Positions 6,751 through 14,384 of a stretch of DNA of 26,066 nucleotides are shown one piece after another. The notes below the pieces were generated by a model. The model was not told where the DNA came from. It made no database searches and was given only the letters and a program-made list of their open reading frames with translations. The stretch comes from an uncultured Collinsella sp. (lineage in GTDB: Bacteria; Actinomycetota; Coriobacteriia; Coriobacteriales; Coriobacteriaceae). Where the stretch lies: assembly GCA_937926755.1 (NCBI GenBank), contig CALBBA010000040.1:1-26066 (forward strand). Direction: 5' to 3'. Numbering within the stretch: the stretch's first letter is position 1; every line of letters starts with the position of its first letter. The translations under genes were made by a program, and so were the position numbers.

Positions 6751-8826
6751 CTACTTGGCGCGGCCCTCCTCATAGCGCTCAATCAGCTTGGCCTGAACGT
6801 CATAAGGCACCTGCTCGTAGCCGGCGGGCTTCATGGTAAAGTCGCCCGTGCCGCGCGTGATGGAACGCAGGCGCGTCGAATAATCCGTCAGCTCGGCGAA
6901 AGGTGCCTGGGCAATGACCACGGTGTCTCCGCGCTCATCGGTCTCCATGCCTGTCACGCGACCGCGCGAGGCCGAGATGTCGCCCATCACGGCGCCGGCG
7001 TAGCTCTCGGGAATAGTCACCGTGATTTCCTCGATGGGCTCCAGCACCACCGGGTCGGCATCGGCGCATGCCTTGCGCAGGCCGATGCGAGCCGCCGCGC
7101 GGAACGCCATCTCGTTGGAGTCGACGCTGTGATACGAGCCGTCGTACACAGCCACGCGAATGCCCGTGAGCGGGTAGCCGGCAATGATGCCGTCCTTCAT
7201 GGTCTCCTGGACACCCTTGTCCACGGCGGGGATCAGCGAGCGCGGAATACGGCCGCCCACGACCTCGTCCACAAACTCATAGCCATCGCTCGTGCCGTCG
7301 GGCCCAATGAGCGGCTCCACGCGCAGCCAGCAGTCGCCATACTGACCGGCACCGCCAGTTTGCTTCTTGTGGCGGCCCTGGGCACTCGCCGTGCGGCGGA
7401 TGGTCTCGCGATACGGAATGCGGATCGGCACGCTCTTGGCAACGACCTTGGTGCGGTCCTCCAGACGGTTGAGCAACACCGAAACCTGCGCCTCACCAAC
7501 GGCGGAGATAATGGTCTGGCCCGTCTCCTCGTCACGATCGATGCTCATGGTCGGATCGGCCTTGCAGGCCTTCTCGATAAACGTGTAGAGCTTCTCTTCG
7601 TCGCCGCGATTCTCGGCCTCGATGGCGATGCGGTACTGCGAGTTGGGGAACTTAAACGCCGCAGCCTCGACCTTGCCGGTAATCGAGAGCGTGTCGCCCG
7701 TCTCGGCCGCCAGCTTGGGTGCCACGATAATGTCGCCGGCATAGGCGTGACCGACCTCGGTCATGTCGCGGCCGCACATCACATACAGGTGAGCCAGACG
7801 GTCGCCCTTGCGCGTGCGCGCGTTGACCAGTTCAAGGCCCGGCTCAAGCGTACCCGTCAGCACCTTGATAAAGCTGATGCGACCCTGCTGCGGATCGGCC
7901 AGCGTCTTAAACACAAACGCCACCGGGCGGTCATCGTCACTCGAGATCTTGAGCGAATCACCGTCGATGAGCGGCATCTCGCCGTAGTCCGTCGGCGCCG
8001 GGAAGTATGTGGCGATGTCGTCCATCAGCGAGTTGACGCCCTGCTCCTTAATGCAATCGCCCGCAAAGACCGGCACAAAGATGCGCTCGGCAATCGCCTT
8101 CGACAGCAGGCCTTCAAGCTCCTCCTGCGTCAGCGTCTCCTCGCCCTCCAGGTACTTCATCATCAGCTCGTCGTCGGCCTCGGCCACCAGCTCGCACAGA
8201 TGGTCGTGGGCCTCCTCGGCCTGGGCACGATACTCCTCGGGAATCTCCGACTCAACGGCTTCGGCGCCGTTGCAGTGGCGCGCCTTCATGCGCACCAGGT
8301 CGATGATGCCGTCAAAGTCCTCGCCCTCGCCCCAGGGAAGGGTCACGGCGCCCAGGCGCGTGCCAAAGCGCTCTTGCAGCAGGTCCATCGTGGTCGCAAA
8401 GCTAGCCTCGGCGCGCGACAGGCGGTTTACGAACACCGCACGCGCCAGGCGCAGGTCCTCGGCGGCATACCAGAGCTTAACCGTCGTAGGCTGTGGGCCG
8501 GCCTCGGCGTCGACCACAAACAGAGCCGTCTCGCAGACGCTCATCGCGGCAAAGGCGTCGCCGATAAAATCGGGGTAGCACGGGGCATCGAGCACATTGA
8601 TGCGCGCGCCCTTCCAGTCGATCGGCGCAATGGTCGTCGAGATGGAAAATGCACGCTTGACCTCTTCGGGGTCATAGTCGAGCGTGGGCTTGGTGCCGTC
8701 GTGGCCGCCCAGGCGGGCGGTCTTGCCGGAAAGGTGGAGCATGGCCTCGGCGAGTGAAGTCTTGCCCACCCCGCCTTGGCCTACGAGCACCACGTTCCTT
8801 ACGTTACCGGTCTTGGGAGCACCCAT
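6751..8826 (-). CDS. Elongation factor G-like protein (EF-G paralogue)
   Basis: The 691-residue protein has the EF-G domain order. The P-loop is GQGGVGKTS (16-24). Domain II follows, and domains III-V include FVDEVVGGRIPRSLIPAVDKG and ITVTIPESYAGAVMGDISASRG. The G3 motif reads DAPCY (80-84) instead of DTPGH, and the G4 motif reads NRLS (134-137) instead of NKxD. It is therefore not the housekeeping translocase; GTP use and specificity may be altered. The frame extends upstream to 8937, but the ATG at 8826 follows a perfect AAGGAGGT at five-base spacing. It is monocistronic with its own terminator. Related EF-G-like proteins occur in actinobacteria (for example mycobacterial FusA2), and their role is poorly defined. 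Confidence 0.85.
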   Translation of the reverse strand: MGAPKTGNVRNVVLVGQGGVGKTSLAEAMLHLSGKTARLGGHDGTKPTLDYDPEEVKRAFSISTTIAPIDWKGARINVLDAPCYPDFIGDAFAAMSVCETALFVVDAEAGPQPTTVKLWYAAEDLRLARAVFVNRLSRAEASFATTMDLLQERFGTRLGAVTLPWGEGEDFDGIIDLVRMKARHCNGAEAVESEIPEEYRAQAEEAHDHLCELVAEADDELMMKYLEGEETLTQEELEGLLSKAIAERIFVPVFAGDCIKEQGVNSLMDDIATYFPAPTDYGEMPLIDGDSLKISSDDDRPVAFVFKTLADPQQGRISFIKVLTGTLEPGLELVNARTRKGDRLAHLYVMCGRDMTEVGHAYAGDIIVAPKLAAETGDTLSITGKVEAAAFKFPNSQYRIAIEAENRGDEEKLYTFIEKACKADPTMSIDRDEETGQTIISAVGEAQVSVLLNRLEDRTKVVAKSVPIRIPYRETIRRTASAQGRHKKQTGGAGQYGDCWLRVEPLIGPDGTSDGYEFVDEVVGGRIPRSLIPAVDKGVQETMKDGIIAGYPLTGIRVAVYDGSYHSVDSNEMAFRAAARIGLRKACADADPVVLEPIEEITVTIPESYAGAVMGDISASRGRVTGMETDERGDTVVIAQAPFAELTDYSTRLRSITRGTGDFTMKPAGYEQVPYDVQAKLIERYEEGRAK

Positions 8827-9069
8827 GATGACCTCCTTGCAGGGCCGCGCGCAATGCGCGACGCCAACGGGGAGAGTTCGCGGTCGGTGCCATCCCGGGA
8901 GCAGCATGGTCGGCAGCCGAGCCGACTCACCCTCCAAATGTCCTATGCCACCACCCTACCCTCACGGGCGGCTGTCCATGCATACCTTTCGGCGCACGTA
9001 TGAATACAGGCGGCGAGAGGAAGAGGCAAGCTTGTGAGGCGATTATTGAACCCCGTCGATGCAAACAAA
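8827..9069 (-). other. Long non-coding leader/intergenic region upstream of the EF-G-like gene
   Basis: About 240 bp separate the EF-G-like start from the ABC-operon terminator. I find no gene. Near the gene start is the self-complementary GC-rich stretch CGCGCAATGCGCG, and GTCGGCTCGGCTGCCGAC can fold as a hairpin at about 8913-8930. A weak TTGCCT-17-TATTCA promoter-like pair on the minus strand lies about 200 bp upstream. I recognise no riboswitch. Confidence 0.35.
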
Positions 9070-9103
9070 AAGCCGCCACAGACCGTAAGACCTGCGGCGG
9101 CTT
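9070..9103 (-). terminator. Rho-independent terminator of the amino-acid ABC operon
   Basis: AAGCCGCC (9070-9077) pairs with GGCGGCTT (9096-9103), with CAG/CTG continuing inward after one mismatch. On the minus strand TTTTGTTTGC follows immediately. It lies about 35 bp after the ATPase stop codon. Confidence 0.85.
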
Positions 9104-9136
9104 CGCCTCAATTAATAGTTGAGTAAATACCTGAGC

Positions 9137-9901
9137 CTATCCCTCGATACGGCTCAAGAACTCGCGGGTACGCTGCTCGCGTGGATGGTCGATGACCTGC
9201 TCGGCAGGGCCCTCCTCGACAATACGGCCGCCGTCCATAAAGACCACGCGGTCGGCAACATCGCGCCCAAACTGCATTGCGTGGGTCACGATCACCATCG
9301 TCATATTCTGCGCCGCAAGGTCTTTAATGACACGCAGCACCTCGGCCGTCAGCTCGGGATCGAGTGCCGAGGTCGGCTCGTCAAAGAACAGGATCTCCGG
9401 GTCGAGCGCTAGGGCGCGGGCAATACTCACGCGCTGTTGCTGACCGCCCGAAAGCTCACACGGCACCTTGTTCTCGTTGCCCGTCAGCCCCATTTGTGCA
9501 ATCAGCTCGTGAGCGCGGGCTTCCGCCTGCTCGCGCGGGCGCTTAAGCACGCGGATCGGCGCGTCGATGATGTTTTTCATCACGGTATAGTGCGGGAACA
9601 GGTTGTAATTTTGGAAGACCAGGCCGAATCGCGAGCGCGCCTGCTTGGGCACATCGCCCTTCGCATAGACCGCGCCCGAACCCGCATCCGTCGCAACGGC
9701 AAGGTCACCAAACGAGAGCGAACCGCCGTCGAGTGTCTCGAGCAGCGTGGCACACCGCAGCAGCGTGGACTTGCCGCCACCCGAAGGCCCGATAATCGCC
9801 ACGACCTCGCCACGCTTGACCTCGAGCGAGATATCCTTGAGCACCTCATTGCCGCCAAACGCCTTGCGCGCGTTCGATATATTCATTACCGAATTAATCA
9901 T
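9137..9901 (-). CDS. Polar amino acid ABC transporter, ATP-binding protein (GlnQ-like)
   Basis: The 254-residue ATPase has Walker A GPSGGGKS (38-45), a Q-loop in VFQNYNLFPHYTV, signature LSGGQQQR (150-157), Walker B LFFDEPTSALD (171-181) and the switch histidine in VTHAMQF. These are the hallmarks of the amino-acid (PAAT) subfamily. It powers uptake with the neighbouring permease and binding protein. Its ATG lies inside the end of the permease gene (8-bp overlap), which implies translational coupling; no strong ribosome-binding site precedes it. An alternative in-frame ATG lies five codons downstream. The specific amino acid cannot be read from the sequence. Confidence 0.92.
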   Translation of the reverse strand: MINSVMNISNARKAFGGNEVLKDISLEVKRGEVVAIIGPSGGGKSTLLRCATLLETLDGGSLSFGDLAVATDAGSGAVYAKGDVPKQARSRFGLVFQNYNLFPHYTVMKNIIDAPIRVLKRPREQAEARAHELIAQMGLTGNENKVPCELSGGQQQRVSIARALALDPEILFFDEPTSALDPELTAEVLRVIKDLAAQNMTMVIVTHAMQFGRDVADRVVFMDGGRIVEEGPAEQVIDHPREQRTREFLSRIEG

Positions 9902-10547
9902 GGTAGTAATCCAATTTTTTCTCGGCGGCGCCCAGCAGCATCTCGACGACGAAATTAAAGACCCAGTAAATCAGCGCCGCGATCGCAAACGGCACCATGC
10001 TCACCTGCGAGGCGACCAGCGCCTTGGCCGTCGAGAACATCTCACCCACGCCAATGGCAAACGCCAGCGACGTGTCCTTGACCAGCGTGATGATCTCGTT
10101 GCCCATCGCCGGCAGAATACGCTTGGCGACCTGCGGCATCACGATATACAGAAACGTCTGCACGCGCGAATAGCCCAGCACCTCGGCAGCCTCGTATTGA
10201 CCGCGCGGAATGGACTGCAAGCCCGAGCGATAGATCTCGGCAAAGTAACCGGCGTAGTTGATGATGAACGCCACGACGCACGCCGTCCACTTGGAATCGG
10301 GCGTGAGCGAAATGCCAAACACGTAATACGGGGCAAAGTAGATGGCAAACATCTGCAGCATGAGCGGCGTGCCGCGCATGACCGAGATATAGATGCGCGC
10401 AATCCAGCGAAGCGGCGCGATTTTGCTCATGCGCATAAACGCCACGGGAATTCCCAGCGGAATCGACCCGAGCAGCGTCAACACAAACAGCTGCAAACTG
10501 ACCAAGAACCCCTGGCCAAGCATCTGCATCATGACCTGAATAGACAA
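9894..10547 (-). CDS. Polar amino acid ABC transporter, permease protein
   Basis: The 217-residue membrane protein belongs to the His/Glu/Gln/Arg/opine permease family. Family hallmarks are RGTPL (58-62), the EAA-type cytoplasmic loop RGQYEAAEVLG (115-125) and KDTSL (157-161). About five hydrophobic helices are visible. The first codon chosen is a TTG at 10547, preceded by GAGAGC. The next options are ATG codons six and seven codons later, so the start is uncertain by a few residues. It follows the binding-protein gene across a 139-bp gap filled by a long hairpin and overlaps the ATPase gene by 8 bp. Confidence 0.9.
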   Translation of the reverse strand: MSIQVMMQMLGQGFLVSLQLFVLTLLGSIPLGIPVAFMRMSKIAPLRWIARIYISVMRGTPLMLQMFAIYFAPYYVFGISLTPDSKWTACVVAFIINYAGYFAEIYRSGLQSIPRGQYEAAEVLGYSRVQTFLYIVMPQVAKRILPAMGNEIITLVKDTSLAFAIGVGEMFSTAKALVASQVSMVPFAIAALIYWVFNFVVEMLLGAAEKKLDYYHD

Positions 10548-10588
10548 CCCAAGCTCTCTTTCACAGTAACGGAACAGCGGATTTTACT

Positions 10589-10695
10589 CTCAAATAGGCA
10601 CAGTGCCCAAGATTGCGAGCGACAAGCCCGACGAAGCGTACTTTGGTACGCGAGGAGGGTTGGAGCCGCAAGGTTGGGTGCTGTGGCTATTTGAG
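10589..10695 (-). repeat. Long imperfect hairpin spanning the binding-protein stop codon and the gap to the permease gene
   Basis: The outer arms 10589-10608 and 10676-10695 pair over 20 positions with one mismatch and two G-T wobbles (CTCAAATAG / CTATTTGAG at the ends). The inner part pairs imperfectly and closes with GCGTAC-TTTG-GTACGC (10636-10651). The stop codon of the binding-protein gene (10687-10689) lies inside the stem. Such a structure could stabilise the upstream message or reduce read-through, giving more binding protein than permease. It could equally be an inserted repeat. Confidence 0.65.
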
Positions 10696-11547
10696 AACCC
10701 AGTTGTCGAAGGATAGACCGTAATCTGCATACTTGTCGCACAGGTCCTTGACCGTGCCGTCCTCGTAGAGCGCCTTGAGCGACTCGGCTACAGCATCGGC
10801 CGACTTGGTGTCGCCCTTCTTAAAGCCAACGGCGTAGTGCTCGCTGGACAGCGGCTCATCAAGCTGCGTATAGGCATCGGGCTTGGCGGCAAGCTGATAC
10901 TGGGCAATCGAAAGGTCGCACGCCACGGCATCGACCGCGCCGCTCTCGAGCTGCATAAAGGCCGTGTTGTACTCGCCGATCGTGTCGAGCGTGGCAAACG
11001 TCGCTGCCAGATCCTTCTGGTCACCCTCAAGCACGTCCTGCGCAGCGGAATCAGTCTGGGTAATCACAGTCTTGCCGGCAAGATCGTCCCAGCCCTTGAT
11101 GCCCGCATCCTTCTTGACCACCAGCACCTGCTCGTTGAGCATGTACGGCTCGGAGAACGTGTAGTCGTCCTCACGGCCCTCCATGGTAAAGCCGTTCCAG
11201 ATGCAGTTGATGGCGCCCGAGTTAAGCAGCGTATCCTTGGCGTCCCAGTCGATGGCCTCGTATTTGACCTCCCAGCCCTGCTTATCGGCAACAGCCTTGG
11301 CCAGATCGAGATCAAAGCCGGTGTACTCGCCATCGTCGCCCACAAAGCCGTACGGAGGATAGGACTTATCGAAGCCCACCACGAGCTTCTTGGACTCCGC
11401 AGCACCCTTCACATCCTTGGCCGCGGCAGAGCCAGCAGCGGAGCCCTTGCCGGCACCACCGCCGCAACCGACAAGACCAAGGCCGAGCACCGTGGCAAGC
11501 GAGCCGACTAGACCAACAAACTGACGACGAGACATATCGGTGTTCAT
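10687..11547 (-). CDS. Polar amino acid ABC transporter, substrate-binding lipoprotein (Tat-type signal)
   Basis: The 286-residue protein starts MNTDMSRRQFVGLVG. SRRQFVG (6-12) resembles a twin-arginine export motif, followed by a hydrophobic stretch and the lipobox LVGC with lipidation at Cys28. After a Gly/Ala/Ser linker comes a family 3 solute-binding domain (KKLVVGFDKSYPPYGFVG, then GFDLDLAKAVADK). It binds an amino acid outside the membrane and delivers it to the permease. The frame reaches further upstream to 11568, but the ATG at 11547 has AAGGGGG six bases before it and gives a proper signal peptide. It is the first gene of the three-gene operon. Confidence 0.92.
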   Translation of the reverse strand: MNTDMSRRQFVGLVGSLATVLGLGLVGCGGGAGKGSAAGSAAAKDVKGAAESKKLVVGFDKSYPPYGFVGDDGEYTGFDLDLAKAVADKQGWEVKYEAIDWDAKDTLLNSGAINCIWNGFTMEGREDDYTFSEPYMLNEQVLVVKKDAGIKGWDDLAGKTVITQTDSAAQDVLEGDQKDLAATFATLDTIGEYNTAFMQLESGAVDAVACDLSIAQYQLAAKPDAYTQLDEPLSSEHYAVGFKKGDTKSADAVAESLKALYEDGTVKDLCDKYADYGLSFDNWVLK

Positions 11548-11603
11548 GGTATTCCCCCTTGATGGCACTTTAGTTAGATAAAGTGAGTCATGTAACGTTC
11601 AGA

Positions 11604-11632
11604 ATCATACACTTTAGCGTGATAGAGCACAA
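11604..11632 (-). promoter_or_regulatory. Candidate promoter of the amino-acid ABC operon
   Basis: On the minus strand TTGTGC (11632-11627) and TATGAT (11609-11604) are separated by 17 bp. The predicted start is about 50 nt upstream of the binding-protein ATG. The -35 element lies only 8 bp from the edge of the large palindrome at 11641. Confidence 0.55.
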
Positions 11633-11640
11633 GGGAGGGG

Positions 11641-11777
11641 TTGCCCGCTGGGCTCCGGGGCGGGGGTTAAGTTTCCTGCTCTACAGTCCTGCTCACGACG
11701 GAGGCCACATTAAGTGGCCTCCTGTTCGTGCGGAACTCGCGATAAACTTAACCCCCGCCCCGGAGCCCAGCGGGCAA
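11641..11777. repeat. Large palindromic element with 34-bp perfect arms and nested hairpins
   Basis: Arm 11641-11674 (starting TTGCCCGCTGGGCTCC) is the exact reverse complement of 11744-11777. Inside is a second stem, GGAGGCCAC (11700-11708) / GTGGCCTCC (11714-11722), with a 5-base loop. Around that are CACGA (11694-11698) / TCGTG (11726-11730) and AGTCC/GG(A)ACT pairs, so most of the 137 bp can fold as one branchless structure. It lies between two divergent genes, so it is not placed as a terminator. An inserted MITE-like element, a structured RNA or a cruciform are the options. Confidence 0.75.
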
Positions 11778-11886
11778 TCATCGTTGTACCTATCACTGAT
11801 ACCAATAAACCGCTTGCATATCGTCTGTTGGCTTGGCACGGTACAATGCTTGTAGCTTTAAATTAATAAATTAGTGGGGTTAATTC

Positions 11887-13332
11887 ATGGCAGAATCTCG
11901 TGCGGAGCGTAAGGCTCGTCGTGCTTTGATCGAAGCAGCTGAGGGGTCGGAGGAGAAATCTTCTACGAAATCCAAGTCTTCTAAAGCTGCAAAAAGCAAA
12001 TCGGCCAAGAGCAGGGCTAAGACCAAGCGTTCTGACTCTCGTCGAGGCGGAGACAAAGCGTCTCAGACTCGCTCCAAGCGTCCGCATAAAGATCCGGTTT
12101 CGCCTGCGCGTAAGGCTGTGGATCCCAAGTCTCCCTGTTCCATCATGAGAGCTTGTGGCGGATGCACGGCGCTCAATCGTCCTTATAAGAAGCAGTTGGC
12201 AGCCAAGCAGGCCGCCATGGAGGAGCTTTTTGCTACCCTTTGCGAGCGCGAGGGCATTAGCGTCGACCCCATTCGCGGTATGGGCGTCACCCTGGGCGAC
12301 CCGGGCAAATATCCTGCGCCGCGCGGTTTTCGCCATAAGGCCGCCACTCCCTTTGCTCCCGGTAAGGAGGGTGCTGTCCGTTGCGGTTTCTTTGAGCGCG
12401 GCACGCACAAGATCGTTGCCGTACCCGAGTGTCCTGTCGAGGCACCGGGTGCCCGTCAGATTCTCAACGGCATCGCACGCGAAGCTGAGCGGCTGCATAT
12501 TCCCGCCTTTAATGAGGACAAGCATCTTGGTTTGCTTCGCTATGCCGTCGTCCGCTGCGGTTGGCGTACCGACCAGGTCATGGTTACGCTCGTGACCGCT
12601 CAGCGCGACTTACCGCATGCGCAGGAGTTCTTTGAGGCTGTCGCCGCACTCAATCCGCACATCGTCACCGTCGCCCAAAACATCAACGGACGTCCCGGCA
12701 ACGCCATCCTCGGCGAGGAAACCCGCATTGTATATGGCGCCGAGTGCATGCGCGACCAGCTGCTCGGCTGCGAGTTCGATATCTCCCCCACCGCGTTCTA
12801 CCAGACCAACCCGCAGCAGACCGAGCTGCTCTATCAGCTCGCGATTGACGGCATGGACCTGCAGCAGGGCGACGTACTCATGGATGCCTATTGCGGTAGT
12901 GGAACTATCGGCCTGTGCGCAGCCAAAGCCGCCCAGGACAAGGGCGTCGGTATTATGCTGCTTGGCGTGGAGCGCAACCACGCCGGCATTGCCGACGCAC
13001 GTCGTAATGCCGAGCTCAACGGCCTCACCCGCAGCGCTTGGTTTATGGCCGACGATGCCACCGATTACATCCTGGATGCCGCCGATAACAACGAGCGGGT
13101 CGATGTCCTTTCCATCGATCCGCCGCGCGCCGGCTCTACCCCCGAGTTCCTCGAAGCTGCCTGCGCGCTTAAGCCGCGCCGCATCACCTATATCAGCTGC
13201 AACCCCGTGACTCAAGAGCGCGACCTGCATCAGCTCCTCGACGGAGGCTATCGCCTGCTCAAGATCACGCCCGTCGACATGTTCCCTCACACCGACCACA
13301 CCGAAACCGTAGCGGTCCTCGAACGCCGCTAA
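11887..13332 (+). CDS. 23S rRNA (uracil-5-)-methyltransferase, RlmD/TrmA family
   Basis: The 481-residue protein has iron-sulphur cysteines at 84, 90, 93 (CSIMRACGGC) and 182 (VPECPV). It also has FYQTNP (304-309), an S-adenosylmethionine site DAYCGSGTIGL (333-343), SIDPPRAG (409-416), the catalytic Cys438 in ISCNPVT, and HTETVAVLER with the general-base Glu473. It methylates uracil C5 in rRNA or tRNA; the exact target cannot be told from sequence. Residues 1-80 are a Lys/Arg/Ser/Ala-rich tail where many relatives carry a TRAM domain. A TACAAT -10-like hexamer lies at 11842-11847 and GTGGGG precedes the ATG. It is divergent from the ABC operon and convergent with the PHP gene. Confidence 0.88.
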   Translation: MAESRAERKARRALIEAAEGSEEKSSTKSKSSKAAKSKSAKSRAKTKRSDSRRGGDKASQTRSKRPHKDPVSPARKAVDPKSPCSIMRACGGCTALNRPYKKQLAAKQAAMEELFATLCEREGISVDPIRGMGVTLGDPGKYPAPRGFRHKAATPFAPGKEGAVRCGFFERGTHKIVAVPECPVEAPGARQILNGIAREAERLHIPAFNEDKHLGLLRYAVVRCGWRTDQVMVTLVTAQRDLPHAQEFFEAVAALNPHIVTVAQNINGRPGNAILGEETRIVYGAECMRDQLLGCEFDISPTAFYQTNPQQTELLYQLAIDGMDLQQGDVLMDAYCGSGTIGLCAAKAAQDKGVGIMLLGVERNHAGIADARRNAELNGLTRSAWFMADDATDYILDAADNNERVDVLSIDPPRAGSTPEFLEAACALKPRRITYISCNPVTQERDLHQLLDGGYRLLKITPVDMFPHTDHTETVAVLERR

Positions 13333-13347
13333 TCCACCGGCACAAGA

Positions 13348-13377
13348 AAGGGGGCGACCCGCCTGGGCCGCCCCCTT
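13348..13377. terminator. Bidirectional terminator between methyltransferase and PHP genes
   Basis: AAGGGGGCG (13348-13356) pairs perfectly with CGCCCCCTT (13369-13377), and CCC/GGG can pair inside the 12-base loop. On the minus strand it is followed by TTTCTTGTG and on the plus strand by a weaker CGCTTGGTTT. It sits between convergent genes. Confidence 0.8.
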
Positions 13378-13397
13378 CGCTTGGTTTATAAACTCCG

Positions 13398-14219
13398 CTA
13401 CATCCCATTGCGCAGATCGCACACGCCGGCTGCCGCCATCTCGCGCAGCAGCGTCTCGCGATCGCGCGTCACGATCAGATCCAACGGGAAGTGAATCTCG
13501 TCGAGCATCTTGCGAGCGTAATCGAGCTTACCAATTGCCATGCCAATGTGCGCATCGGTCGAAACGCCAATGCCCACGCCCAGCTCGGCGCAGCGCTCGG
13601 CGATCTTGCGGCATACGGCCCAATGCTCAGTGTCGACACCGTGTTCAAGACTATGGTTGTTGATCTCAATAATCTTGTGCTTGGCCTTAGCTGCCAACAG
13701 CACCTCGTCGATATCGAACGGCACGCCCGAACGCCCCGTGTGGCCCAGCATGAACACCTTGGGGTGCTCCAGGGCATTGATATACATCTCGGTCGTCTGG
13801 GCCAGCGTCGCGCCCTCAGCAATCTGCGGATTATGCACGCTTGCAACCAAATAATCCAAATTACGCGTAACCAAATCGAACAGTGAATGCTGACGGCTGT
13901 ACGAATCGCCGGCGATATCGAGCGTGACAGGAGTGTCCTCGCCAAACAGGCTTCCGTCCAGCGAAACGATATCGGCCTCGGCACCACGCAGCACCAGCAC
14001 GCCGCTCCAAATGCGCGGCCAGATATCCTGGTTGATAAAGAACTGGTAACTGCGCAGGTCATTGGGGCAAGCCGTAACCATAGAGCTCAAATGGTCGGCA
14101 GATCCGAGCACCTGCAGACCACGCTCTGCCGCCCAGTACACATTCTCCTCAATGGTCGAATATGCATGCGCAGAGAACATCGTATGGGTATGAATGTCAC
14201 AAGAAAGCAGGTAGGGCAT
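13398..14219 (-). CDS. PHP-domain phosphohydrolase (YcdX-like)
   Basis: The 273-residue protein is close in length to YcdX-type PHP phosphatases (about 245-275). Metal-binding motifs are visible: DIHTHTMFS with His10 and His12 at the N-terminus, GSADHLS (about 39-45), GAEADIV, ASVHNP and STDAHIGM near the C-terminus. It probably hydrolyses a phosphate ester in the cytoplasm using a trinuclear metal centre; the substrate is unknown. AAGGAG lies five bases before the ATG. A TACAAT hexamer on the minus strand (14262-14257) is a candidate -10 element about 38 bp upstream of the ATG. Confidence 0.85.
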   Translation of the reverse strand: MPYLLSCDIHTHTMFSAHAYSTIEENVYWAAERGLQVLGSADHLSSMVTACPNDLRSYQFFINQDIWPRIWSGVLVLRGAEADIVSLDGSLFGEDTPVTLDIAGDSYSRQHSLFDLVTRNLDYLVASVHNPQIAEGATLAQTTEMYINALEHPKVFMLGHTGRSGVPFDIDEVLLAAKAKHKIIEINNHSLEHGVDTEHWAVCRKIAERCAELGVGIGVSTDAHIGMAIGKLDYARKMLDEIHFPLDLIVTRDRETLLREMAAAGVCDLRNGM

Positions 14220-14384
14220 CAGGTCTCCTTATCTGGCACGGCCGTCGCTTATATTCATTGTACGCATAGCCTTCGATAGTCGTAAAACCACTCCATCCCA
14301 AAGACACAACGTCCATGACAACGGGGTCCGGCTTAACACCAAACCCCGTTTCACGTAAAACATTGTAGGCAGAGCGCTTTACTT
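14220..14384 (-). other. Gap between aminotransferase and PHP genes; one hairpin, possible short ORFs
   Basis: There is an 8-bp perfect inverted repeat AACGGGGT (14320-14327) / ACCCCGTT (14343-14350). No U run follows on the minus strand, so termination is doubtful. A 44-codon frame (ATG 14363 to TAA 14229) and a 39-codon frame (ATG 14316, running into the PHP gene) are open, both without a good ribosome-binding site. I do not call either as a gene. Confidence 0.35.

Noticed and set aside
6661..8757. 698-codon plus-strand open frame opposite the EF-G-like gene
   Set aside because: It is a shadow of the well-supported minus-strand gene with its own ribosome-binding site and terminator; the product has low-complexity Arg/His/Leu composition.
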